A DNA stretch of 64,000 nucleotides, taken from positions 13,559,001 to 13,623,000 of the forward strand of contig NC_079888.1 in NCBI RefSeq assembly GCF_029227915.1, given 5' to 3'. The notes under the pieces are model-generated. The model was not told the origin of the DNA, did not search any database, and was given only the letters and a program-made list of their open reading frames with translations. The DNA comes from Hydractinia symbiolongicarpus (taxonomy: Eukaryota; Cnidaria; Hydrozoa; Anthoathecata; Hydractiniidae). Positions 42,945-52,997 of this stretch are shown here, in pieces. The first letter of the stretch is position 1, and every line of letters begins with the position of its first letter. The position numbers and the translations under genes are program-made.

Positions 42945-45900
42945 CTGCAAAGGAGAAGAAAGAGAAAAGTGTAGAGGGAAGGTAGGTAGTCGGTTGAGAT
43001 AAGCGCGGGTTGCTGTTTGAGATGAGCGCGGGTTGCTGTTTGAGATGAGCGCGGGTTGCTGTTTGAGATGAGCGCGGGTTGTCGTGAAGGGTGAGGACGC
43101 GTTGTTGTACTGGGTAAACGAGGGTTGTGTGCGATGGTTGTGCGCGAGGGTTGCGTGTGAGACAAGCGCGGGTTTTCGTAAGGGTGAGGACGCCTTGATG
43201 TGCTGGGTAAATGAGGGTTGTGAGCGAGGGTTGCGTGTGAGATGAGCGTGGGTTGTTGCGCGATGTGCGCATTGGTTATTTTGCGGGATAATTGTGGGTT
43301 GTTATGCGGGTTGCGCGAGGGTTGGTATGCAAGTACTTGTGGATTGTTAGGCGGGTATGGGTGTGTTGCTAAAAAGCGCTAAAGCATAACATTACACTGC
43401 TGCGTGTTTATGAAATGACATCAATCTTTATGAGGAAACTGTCATTTGTAACCCTGACAGTTTGTAGACACAAAAACAACTTTTGCATATAACGTAAATA
43501 CCGTATGGACACACAGAAATAGAACAGTACCTTCTCGAGCTTGGAAAGTTGCCACGTTGTCAGAAATATCTGCGCCGCTTATTTCTCTCCAGTTTTTGTA
43601 GTCGGTGGAGTGATAGATTTCCGCGTCATCCGACTCCACTTTCATTTTTATCGTTACCTCTGCGCCGTTGGCAAGCTTTTCGAACGGATACACCACAAAG
43701 TATTTGCTTTCGTACGAATCTCCTTTGTTTAACTCTCCACCTTGCTGCTTAACAACTTCTTCTCCAGCACTCTCGTCCCATTGCTCTACCCGAATTTGTT
43801 TGCCATCTTGAACTGTCGCTGGCTTTATCCAAACGCCTTCACTAAACAACAAATAATACAAGAGATAAATATGCGAAAAACAAGAGGCAGAAACAAACGA
43901 ATAAATTACGTTTCCTACTTATCGCTAAGCTGAACGGCTCCACCACTATAGCCAACTTGCTGTTCCGCGCTTTTAGCCTCGCTCACTACAATTTTTCCTT
44001 TCTGACCGCGATTGGAGAAGTTGTTGTTTCGAGTGCACATGTAATGGTAGTCACCAGCTCTCGTGATTTTGCGTGGTGGTAAATCGAAATATGTGCCAGC
44101 ATCATCTAGTTCAGATAATTCACCACGTAGCTGACCTATACATCATTATAAAAAGTGCGTTAGAGAAATTAAAAAACATTGGGATGTATATCATTTGTTA
44201 AATTTTTTTAAAAAAACCGAGGAAACAAAACGATAACAAAGCGTACACAGTATACTCTCCAATTAGCGGACACCATCGGTGTATGACCAAAGTGTCCGCC
44301 AATTATAAGTGTCCGCCTTTTGGAAAGTGTTAAATTTAAAGCTAAAAATTAGAAAATAAAGCTGATTTTTGTATCACAAAGGGAAAATAACAAATGATAA
44401 TATAATGTTAACATAATGATAACGAACCAATCTTTAAAGTCAAACAAATTTTAACAAATGATAAATGATTAAAGATTTTATTTTTAAATTTTATTTTCTG
44501 CTACTTATCTTGACGATCTCTAGTCTCTCCTTAATGGAGGAAAGAGTTTCTCTTTCCTCTCTATTGAGATTGTTTAGTTCTATAAGCTCGTCAAGCATTG
44601 CTAGCGTTGTCGCAATAGAAATTTCTTTTTTTTCAATCACAGAATTATCACCATCTTCTTCACCGTCATCAGATAAAACCTCTTCTATATTTCACATAAT
44701 ATTTCAGTAATATGCTTAATGTTTTAAAAGATTTCAAACACTGCCATTACGGTTAAAGTCATTGGGAAGCGATTGAATCGTGGAGGTGGATGGTGTGGAG
44801 TTTTCTGTTATTTATCACTTTCATGGCCATGAAAAGCTGATAAAGTGGTTAATAAAGAAAATTGACAAGATTAAAAGCAATCTGGACAGAAAAGAAAAAT
44901 GTTTGAAATAAATGTTAGAAAAACTATCCTTTTTTATATTTTTCTTTGTTCGCTTTTGATTTTTATGGACTGTCCGCTAATTGGAAAGAAAAAAGGCATA
45001 TTTGCTCTTTGGTGCAAAAAATATTTTCCGCTAATTAAAGTATCCGCTAATTAGGTGTCCGCTTTTCTGTCTACGTGTCTGCCTTTCTCCTTGATTGGAG
45101 AAAATACTGTATACGTAAACTAGATCGCGAAATACTTTTAAGTGGAGTAAAAAGCACTGGGAAGGAGTTTGTCGACAATTCGTGCGTTCCTGCAAGGAAA
45201 ACATCAAGAGTTCTAGTGACGAACTTTTGATTATATCAACCCACGTGTTTGCGCATAGGCGGGTGAGTAATTTTGCTAAAACTTATTTTAGTTTTTTACT
45301 GCAACTATGTGTAGACTAAAAATAAAATTAAAAAAGCTTCGTTAATAAATAAATTATACTTTGACAAATGTTCTTATTCATATTATGCTCGGGTTTAGCA
45401 TGATTTGCTTGTACAGTATATCAAATTTCATTTCTATCACTTGATCATATTATAAGAAACGAATATTGGAATGTGACGCATCTGGGTTGTTCGTTTGTAA
45501 GAAATTCCCTACACATCTAAAAAATTTTTTACGGGAAATTCCTTTCATAAAAATATAGATAAATATGATACATGAGAGATAGTGACGTCAAAAATGTCCA
45601 AAGGAAACAAAGATGTCAGAACTTACGTCTCCTTACAAATACCAGCCCTGCACTTATACATTGGCTATTTGGCCGTACCGTATTTACTCTAACGGGCACC
45701 TCCCTGGAATAAGTGCTTCATTTAATAGAAAATACTTTATTAGTTTCCCTATTAAATTGTACTCGAAGGGAAACATAACGTATAAAAAGAATTTTGTTTC
45801 GCAGAATTATTCCTATTTGGTACAAAGAATTTGAAATTGTTCATGCATCACATCAAACACACTCTTAACATGTGTTGCAAATTTAACAAACATAACACGC

Positions 45901-48900
45901 TTACCTGGCGTGAGAACGGCTAAACTGACCAAATCTTCTTTGGGCAATCCCAATAAATTTACTCCATTTAAATGTGCGGGATAGTTATTTCCAAAATGAC
46001 CAAACTTTAAATTTTCGGCAACAGCTTTTCCAGGTTCCCCTTCAGGGTAAATTTGTGACGTCAGCAGAACAACATTGTTGCGATCAGTTCCAGCCAATCC
46101 CTGTCCGTCGTTATTGTTGGGATTTGTGTTCGAACCAGTCCATCTGTGAAAACAGAATATTTTGATTAGTGAAACGTACGATCACACAAGCACGCTCAAC
46201 AAAGATTTTATATATAGTTGCTATCGCAAGTTAGACATCATGCAAAATCAACATCAAATTTTTTTTCTTACTGAAAGTGAATATGATCTCCAACACTTGC
46301 AGATAGTCTGTTTGGTACGAAGTCATATTCCACAGCTGGATAAACTTGTACAATGTTGCCTCGCTTACCTCGAACATTGAGATTGTGAATTTTCGCATCT
46401 TTTAATTCTGCAGTCCGCGCGCGAATTGCAAATGAATGCGATCTAATAAACATAAAAATATATATTGATGTAAACTTTGACAACACGAAGACGTTTTGAT
46501 GAAAAGGGGTGGCGTCTCGTCAAAATATCAGAAATATCTAAATATTGTACACGTCACTATAAATTTTGTTTTGATATAGGAAATATAAAAATTTAAGAAT
46601 TGTAGGTTATAATCAGGAGAAACGTGTGTACAAATTCTTGCAAGTAAGAAAAATTTTTTCGAAAAACCAACATAACATAGGTACCTATTTTCGAATGTTA
46701 CGCGCCTGTCTTTGAACTACATGTACATAACTTCAAACGCTACGTACCTATCCTCAAACGTTCTTCCATACTGCGCAGTGTTAATAGCTAGCTGTAAATT
46801 TAACTTCTTTCCAATGTTGGTGTTTCCACTTACGGCTGAGAGCGGATTCACAGTGGGGTTGTTTTCAAACACGTATCCTCTATCTTCAGCATCCGTTTCA
46901 GAGAGACCCACAAGAGAACCAATATCGATTTTAGCTGGACTGTTGTTGTCTAATTAAAAAATATTAAAACCAAATAAAGGAAGAAATATAGTAAGTAAAC
47001 CTTAAGATCTCTTAAACAAAAATTCTATTGTTATAGCCATCCAATTGTTATCGTCATTAAAAATATACAACGCAATGAGCCATAAAAAGAGAAATGTGTA
47101 AAAAACACTCCAAATGGGAAATCACTTCCCCATTTGTCGCAGAAAGCATAAAAATGCCAGCATTTGGCCAACCTCCAATAAAAATTACTCCTTAACAGTA
47201 CATATGAATTGTGGGAACAATCATATCAAACAATTTTACATTAACAAAAATTATGATTTGTATCAAAGAAATTGATATTACATGAAGTGATTTTAGTTAA
47301 ATCAAAATTAGAACTTTACATTTGAAACGAATATGAACAAAATATGTCTTTCTCATTATCAGAATCAATAGACTACTTTATCAAATTTGAAAGTAAACAT
47401 TTACTCTCTTACTTCCCAAGACCATCCCTGTCGTTATACGACAATGGACACACTTTCTATAATTAAAATAGAAAAACTCACTAGCAGCATTGTTGCTTGC
47501 GTTAGTTTTGACGGCATCATAATCAGCTGTGGAAATGTTATATCGCAAGCGAAGGGCGCAATGTTCATGAGGCGTATTTAAAATAGTCCAGTTAAACATG
47601 TTGGGAAATCCACTAGGCCCATTTCCGTTATGATTGTCACGTGACTTGGGTGAGGCAAGGCATGCCGGTGCTTCAATACCCCATGCGGGAGTTGGTGTCC
47701 ACTTGGAAAAGTTTCCAGAATTTGCTGGGTACTCGATTTTCTAATAAAAGAAACAAATAATGCTTTAATTGTGACAACTCTGCGTGTGATAACTTTTGGT
47801 ATTTTGAGCGTAATGAGTTTCGATAGTTTGTGCGTAATAAGTTTCGATCTTTTGGGCGTAATAATTTTCGATCCTTTGGGTGTAATAATTTTTAAAATAT
47901 CAAGGGATCGAGTACTCGAGACACCAAGAGTTGACGGTATCAACACAAATTTAGATTGTTCAAACACAGAGGATAGAGAATAGATTTCGAGAATAGATAT
48001 GGCTGGGATTCGTTAAAAAAGCGTTTTTTATTGTTGCTGTTTTTATAAAAAATTTGCGATTTTGGCTTTTATACGCAATGTTTTTTTTTTTAAACCTATG
48101 AAATCGCAACATCATTTGAAATCTTGAAATAAGTAAGACGTTTAAATAATGAATTGCATATCTTCTCTACATGTTATTCTGTACAAGAACAATTTTTTGA
48201 TGACACTTTCTTATCTCGTATGTTCTAATCGAGAAAAAAAAGTTCCGAAAAAATTTTTTTTAGGCCTCTCACTTGCAAAAATAAGTTCCGTAATTATTTT
48301 TCGATTCCGTGGGTCGTTTTTTAATAACTGTACACAATATCATTAATCCATCTACGATATCAAAAGCTTCTACACCCCTCAACATAATATCAACCTAGAA
48401 CACAAAATGTAATTCTGAAAATTATGTTAATTATTCCAACGCCTACCTCGCATTCTTCTTTCGTAATGGGAAGAATCTTTCGGTCACGTGCCGGACCTTT
48501 TCTTGCGATCAAGTGTTCCATATATCCTTTCGGAGGTACACAAGAGTATTTTTCTTTCACGTTTTGACTCTCGGCTAGATATTCCTCGCAACGTGAAACA
48601 TTGTTGGTCATAATTGCGATATCCTAAAACAAATTGTTACTTTTATATTTTCTTTACCAAAGACTATGCGCATAAAAATTGTGACTGTTACCAGGTTGAT
48701 TTTAAGCAGGAAACCCTCTTTAGTTATGCTTCTTTACACGGCGCGATTGGCTAGCTTCGAGCTTACTTGAAAGATGTATAACGAAAGAAAGGTTTCTGGT
48801 TAAGTTGCTTTCAAAGTGTTAATCAAACTAACATAGTGGAATAGTAAGTATGGAAACTACTTAAGATATTTCTAACGTCATTACCTGCCAGTAAAAACTG

Positions 48901-51900
48901 TTTTGAAGTCATTTTGTCCCGTTTGGATAAATAGATGGATCCGTTGATAAAAATAATATCAGAATTATACTACTTCGGTTAATGGTTAGGGAGATATTTT
49001 AGTTTAAACGTTTTAGCACGAACTAGAAGTTTTTTAAACGAAGTCAACGATTATTAATAAGAGTAAGTAGTACTAAATCACAAAGGTGTTTTAAAAATTT
49101 GTCAGGGTCAGGGCGTTTGTTTGCATGTTTATATGTGCACTTAGGTTGAAAACATTTAACACCTCCCATGTTAATATCCATTGGTTGACAGACTCAGGTC
49201 TAAATATATCGCTAATGTTTTACTTTAAGAGGGAAAAAGTCGATGCATAAATTTCAAGAGAAGTTTGCAGAGATAACATTAAAATTTAGGATAACTCAGC
49301 CACAACCAACCTTCCATGGTGTTGGGTGCCAATATGGATAATAATCTCTTTCTTCAGGACATTCGTAACCTCTTCTTGTACCTCCTGGATTTTGTCGTGT
49401 ATATTTTGCAGTTTCACCTTTTAATTTCTATAAGACAAATGAAATTAAACAACGACCACAACAACAACAACAATAACAGCGACGACCACAACAACAACAA
49501 CAACAGCGACGACCACAACAACAACAACAACAACAACAACAATAACGACGACCACAACAAAAACGACGACGACGACCACAACAACAACAACGACAACCAC
49601 AACGACGACTACAACAACGACGACCACAACAACAACAACAACAACAACAACAACGACGACGACAACCGCAACAACAACAACAAAAACAACGACGACGACA
49701 ACCGCAACAACAACAACAATAAAAACGACGATGAAAGCAACTGGTAGTCAACATTCTTTTATATTGGAGATATCAATAAAAATAGTTATAGTATTTTACA
49801 CACCTGGTCTGCTGTAAATAAACCCTTGTTACGCTCCCGATATTTACAATTCTGATACCAGTCATAATTTTCATTCATGCCATATCTGAAATATACGAGT
49901 CACACTTGATATTAGTTGCTCTACCAGACGGCAAGAACTCTATTTAAATTGATATAACATGTAGCGAAAATAACAGGTGACGGAGATAATGTGTAAGGGA
50001 GATATAATATTTATTCTATATGAGGTACATGTGTATATGTAATTCTTTATGTTAAAATCATCACTTTTTAAGCAAGTAAATACAATGTAATCTCTCAGTG
50101 GAATTTCTCTAAAGCGGACACTCGTTGCAAGAAAAATGTCCACTTTATCGAGATGTCCGCTTTATCGAGATGTCCGCTTTATAAAGCTTTTATCAAAAAT
50201 ATAATTTTAGACAGAATCTTGACAAGAAAAGATTTTTCAAGCTTTAATCGACGAGCAAATTAAGGGACTATTATTTGGGCGTAAAACATTATACATAGCT
50301 TGGAGGAAAGAATACGTATTCTTTTCTTCAAGTTCATAGCAAAAATAAGACAAGATGCAGGCGCTACATAAACTCGCTATTAAAAATGCACAACTACGAA
50401 ACATCGACAATGCGACCCAATTCTACAATTTCTGCGAACAAAAGATATATCATTTATGGTTGAAAGTCGCGCAATTAAAACGTTTATGGCCTTAAACGGA
50501 ATTAAGTGACAAAAAATCAAAATTTTGATGTCACCATCATGTTCAGCATACTTCTTTTGTTAACTGTGCCAAATTTCGTCGAAAATAAAGTAGCTTCAAT
50601 TTTTGGACCAATTTTGGCCTAAAATGACATTTGGGTGACAAAAAATCAAAGTTTTGATGTCACCATCATGTTCAGCATACTTTTTTTGTTGACTGTGCCA
50701 AATTTTGTCGAGAACAAATACCAATTTTGGCCTGAAACGTCATTTAGACGACTTCCAAGTATTAGGTACGAAGTTTATATCTGTGACGTAGCAAATGACC
50801 ATTTGGAACATAGTTAGTTAGTCAGTTAGCAGTTAAAAACCAATACTATTCCCACAGGCGAGATAATAATTACGAAAGATTTATAAATTATCAGTTGGCG
50901 CTGAAAAAGCTGTCAAATGTCAAATGGGCAAAAAAAAAAAAAACATATAAAAAATTATTAGATAACGTAAACAAAAAAGTGGTAAAATGTCTGGAATAGA
51001 AAAATGTCCGCTTTATAAAGAGAGTTCATAGCGAAAAGTTTTGTTTAGTGCAAAAATGGAAAATAAAAATGAAAATAAAATAATATATGGTTATAATGAG
51101 TAAGATAATTAGATGAAAACATTTAACCATTTGACGTCAATCTATGTGACTTGAAGTTCACTTGTTCATTAAATACTTACTCTAAATCGCTATCACAATC
51201 AAAGTTGGCACATTGAGATAATTTCTCTGGAATCGTTCTAAACAAATAAAATGATAACGTTATGAGACAGGCAGACAGACAGACAGACAGACAGACAGAT
51301 AAACAAAAAACTACCTTGTTTTAGCACCATCTCTTAACTGATCATCGCACATATATTGCACAACAAGCTCACAGTGGGCGTTTTTCTCACCACAAGAGTG
51401 CTGATTGGTCCACTCGATAGGTAGTTCAGAACCTTCATAATAATACAAACTACCAACATTGTAGCCTCCTCTATTGTTGTTTTGAGAGTCAAACATTCTA
51501 TAAAAAAGTTAATTTATTGTCTGATTGCAATTTGGTACAGTTGATATATTAAACTCTGAAGGAAAAAAAAATGCTCATAAAACCGAGAGTTCAATGGACG
51601 CATAATGTTCATAAAGCAGAGAGTTCAATGGACACATAATTGTTCATAAAACCGAGAGTTCAATGGACGCATAATGTTCATAAAGCAGAGAGTTTAATGG
51701 ACACACAATTGTTCATAAAACCGAGGCTTCAATGGACACATAATGTTCATAAAACTGAAAGTTCAATGGACACATAATGATCATAAAACCGAGAGTTTAA
51801 TGGACACATAATGTTCATAAAACTGAGAGTCCAATGGACACACAATGTTTATAAAACAGAGAGGTCAATGGACACATAATGTTAATAAAACCGAGAGTTC

Positions 51901-52997
51901 AATGGACACATAATGTTATTATAACCGAGAGTTCAACTAAATTTTACAAAAAATGTGGCATATAATTGTTAACATTATTCTCACATTCTTTTTTTTACCT
52001 GTTTGCGTTTGCTCTTTCTCGACCACGTTCATCAAGTCGGTTATTGCTGCCTCTAATAAAAAAGAATCATACTCGGTTAGTAGGTTAATTTCTTATAAAC
52101 TAAATTCAGGTTACTTTGGCTTATGCAAACAACTAAATTCAGGTTACCTTGTGTTAACAAACAACTATATTGAGGTTACTTTAGGCTAACAATGAACTAA
52201 ATTGAGGTTACCCTGCGTTAACAAAAAACTAAATTGAGGTTACCTTGAGTTAACTAACAACTAACTTGAGGTTACCTTGAGTTAACAAACAACTAAATTC
52301 AGGTTACCTTGGGTTAACAAACAACTAAATTCAGGTTACCTTGGGTTAACAAACAACTATATTGAGGTTACCCAGAGTTAACAAAAAACTAAATTGAGGA
52401 TACCTTGAGTCAACAAACAACTAAAGTCAGGTTACTTTGGGCTGACAACGAACTAAACTGAGGTTACCCTGAGTTAACAAACAACTAAATTCAGGTTACC
52501 TTGGGTTAACAAACAACTAAATTGAGGTTACCCTGAGTTACCAAAAAACTAAATTGAGGATATCTTGAGTTAATAAACAACTAAATTCAGGTTACCTTGG
52601 GCTAACAACGAACTAAACTGAGGTTACCCTGAGTAAACAAACAACTAAATTCAGGTTACCTTGGGTTAACAAACAACTATATTGAGGTTACCATGGGTTA
52701 ACAAAAAACTAAATTGAGGATACCTTGAGTTAATAAACAACTAAAGTCAGGTTACCTTGGGCTAACAACGAACTAAACTGAGGTTACCCTGAGTTAACAA
52801 ACAACTAAATTCAGGTTACCTTGGGTTAACAAACAACTATATTGAGGTTACCCTGAGTTAACAAAAACTAAATTGAGGTTACTTTGAGTTAACAAACAAC
52901 GAAATTGGGGTTACCTCGGGTTATGCAAATACACATCACAACGTACCAATCCAAAAAGCGCGCAGATGAAAAACAACATGCTTAGTTGTTGCCGCAT
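42760..52997 (-). CDS. DD3-3-like secreted/type I membrane protein, 14 exons, 778 aa
   Basis: Exons: 52915-52997, 51999-52052, 51315-51497, 51181-51237, 49804-49885, 49311-49427, 48447-48623, 47482-47740, 46748-46949, 46272-46442, 45905-46143, 43919-44135, 43531-43841 and 42760-42944. All borders are GT/AG, all phases agree and the total is exactly 2337 nt (778 codons plus stop). A cleavable signal peptide starts at the ATG 52997. The body has words I know from DD3-3 proteins (named from Dictyostelium): [64 protein letters not shown] cupredoxin-like segment ([19 protein letters not shown]) follows, then a C-terminal membrane span and basic tail. The molecular role of DD3-3 proteins is not established to my knowledge. 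Confidence 0.93.
42990..43345. repeat. GC-richer intronic tandem repeat (about 23 bp)
   Basis: Unit 'gagatgagcgcgggttgctgttt' and related 'gcgagggttgcgtg' blocks between exons 13 and 14 of the DD3-3-like gene. About ten recognisable but uneven copies, with larger duplicated blocks (43080-43160 against 43165-43240). Confidence 0.85.
43531..43841 (-). CDS. DD3-3-like exon 13
   Basis: [60 protein letters not shown], an additional beta-rich extracellular part before the membrane span. Donor GAAG|GTACTG. Confidence 0.92.
43919..44135 (-). CDS. DD3-3-like exon 12: cupredoxin-like metal-site region
   Basis: [20 protein letters not shown] then [13 protein letters not shown]. His, Cys and a following hydrophobic position recall the blue-copper C-terminal loop of cupredoxins. 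Whether a metal is bound cannot be told from sequence. Confidence 0.9.
44247..45112 (-). mobile_element. pogo/Tigger-like transposon relic
   Basis: The ends ACAGTATACTCTCCAATTAG and (reverse complement of the right) ACAGTATTTTCTCCAATCAA are inverted repeats followed by 'cggacac'/'tgtccgc' blocks. The minus strand at about 44690-44470 encodes [16 protein letters not shown] and [14 protein letters not shown], like the acidic C-terminal end of pogo-type transposases. The DDE core is gone. It lies in the intron between exons 11 and 12 of the DD3-3-like gene. Confidence 0.65.
45465..45600. repeat. Dispersed repeat, copy 2 (inverted)
   Basis: Reverse complement of the 13120-13320 repeat: 'aattccctacacatctaaa' with flanking 'atgatacatgagaga'. 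Intronic in the DD3-3-like gene. Confidence 0.6.
45905..46143 (-). CDS. DD3-3-like exon 11
   Basis: [65 protein letters not shown]. Confidence 0.92.
46272..46442 (-). CDS. DD3-3-like exon 10
   Basis: [51 protein letters not shown], beta-rich text leading into the cupredoxin-like region. Confidence 0.92.
46748..46949 (-). CDS. DD3-3-like exon 9
   Basis: [54 protein letters not shown]. Donor GATAG|GTACGT. Confidence 0.92.
47482..47740 (-). CDS. DD3-3-like exon 8
   Basis: [71 protein letters not shown]. Several N-x-S/T sequons are present. Confidence 0.92.
48447..48623 (-). CDS. DD3-3-like exon 7
   Basis: [50 protein letters not shown]. Contains three Cys. Confidence 0.92.
49311..49427 (-). 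CDS. DD3-3-like exon 6
   Basis: [20 protein letters not shown], then [19 protein letters not shown], the most diagnostic DD3-3 motif in the window. Donor AAG|GTTGGT. Confidence 0.93.
49440..49735. repeat. (AAC/GAC)n trinucleotide tract
   Basis: About 290 bp of mixed CAA and CGA triplets beginning 13 bp upstream of the exon 6 acceptor. It creates poly-Asn/Asp, poly-Val, poly-Leu and poly-Cys frames that are not genes. Confidence 0.95.
49804..49885 (-). CDS. DD3-3-like exon 5
   Basis: [19 protein letters not shown] and KGLFTADQ, a well-conserved DD3-3 block. Donor CAG|GTGTGT. Confidence 0.92.
50085..51025. mobile_element. Possible second pogo-like relic hosting a MITE
   Basis: 'ctctaaagcggacac', 'atgtccactttatcgag' and 'tgtccgctttataaag' near 50105-50190, and 'atgtccgctttataaagaga' near 51005-51025, resemble the sub-terminal blocks of the 44-45 kb relic. 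The termini are unclear. The 50350-50872 repeat sits inside. Confidence 0.35.
50350..50872 (-). repeat. Dispersed MITE/SINE-like element, copy 2
   Basis: Reverse complement of the 16005-16675 element: starts 'gacaagatgcaggcgct', ends near 'actattcccacaggcgaga'. It has two internal units of about 110 bp instead of three. Confidence 0.75.
51181..51237 (-). CDS. DD3-3-like exon 4
   Basis: 57 nt encoding [19 protein letters not shown]. Acceptor TGTTTAG, donor A|GTAAGT. Confidence 0.88.
51265..51299. repeat. (AGAC)n tetranucleotide
   Basis: Eight near-perfect copies of 'gaca' units within intron 3 of the DD3-3-like gene. Confidence 0.9.
51315..51497 (-). CDS. DD3-3-like exon 3
   Basis: [20 protein letters not shown], then [20 protein letters not shown] and [15 protein letters not shown]. 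Paired Cys residues fit an extracellular, disulphide-bonded domain. Confidence 0.93.
51565..51940. repeat. Minisatellite of about 34 bp in intron 2, about 11 copies
   Basis: Unit 'ggacacataatgttcataaa' plus 'accgagagttcaat', with scattered changes (accg/gcag/actg). It ends 60 bp before exon 2. Confidence 0.93.
51999..52052 (-). CDS. DD3-3-like exon 2
   Basis: 54 nt, encoding [17 protein letters not shown] after the split Arg codon. Donor AACAG|GTAAAA. Confidence 0.9.
52085..52925. repeat. Minisatellite of about 32 bp in intron 1 overlapping the exon 1 splice donor, about 26 copies
   Basis: Unit, on the minus strand, 'aacccaaggtaacctgaatt' plus 'tagttgtttgtt'. A higher-order period of 160 bp (five units) is visible: 'ctgacaacgaactaaactg' and 'ctaacaacgaactaaactg' start at 52441, 52601 and 52761. 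The last unit is the exon 1 end itself, with 'ataacccgag' coding and 'gtaaccccaattt' intronic. Confidence 0.95.
52915..52997 (-). CDS. DD3-3-like exon 1: signal peptide
   Basis: [20 protein letters not shown] is a standard signal peptide with cleavage likely after the Cys/Asp region, leading into DVYLHNP. The donor CCGAG|GTAACC lies inside the first unit of the intron 1 minisatellite. Confidence 0.9.

Noticed and set aside
43541-43752. Plus-strand frames over DD3-3-like exon 13
   Set aside because: Shadows of the minus-strand exon.
49316-49754. Asn/Asp-rich, Val-rich, Leu-rich and Cys-rich open frames
   Set aside because: Produced by the AAC/GAC triplet tract in an intron; the real coding there is exon 6 on the minus strand.
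51565-51940. CRISPR-like array of 34-bp repeats
   Set aside because: Head-to-tail units without spacers; minisatellite.
52085-52925. CRISPR-like array of 32-bp repeats
   Set aside because: Units are contiguous with no unique spacers, and the context is a eukaryotic intron; it is a minisatellite.
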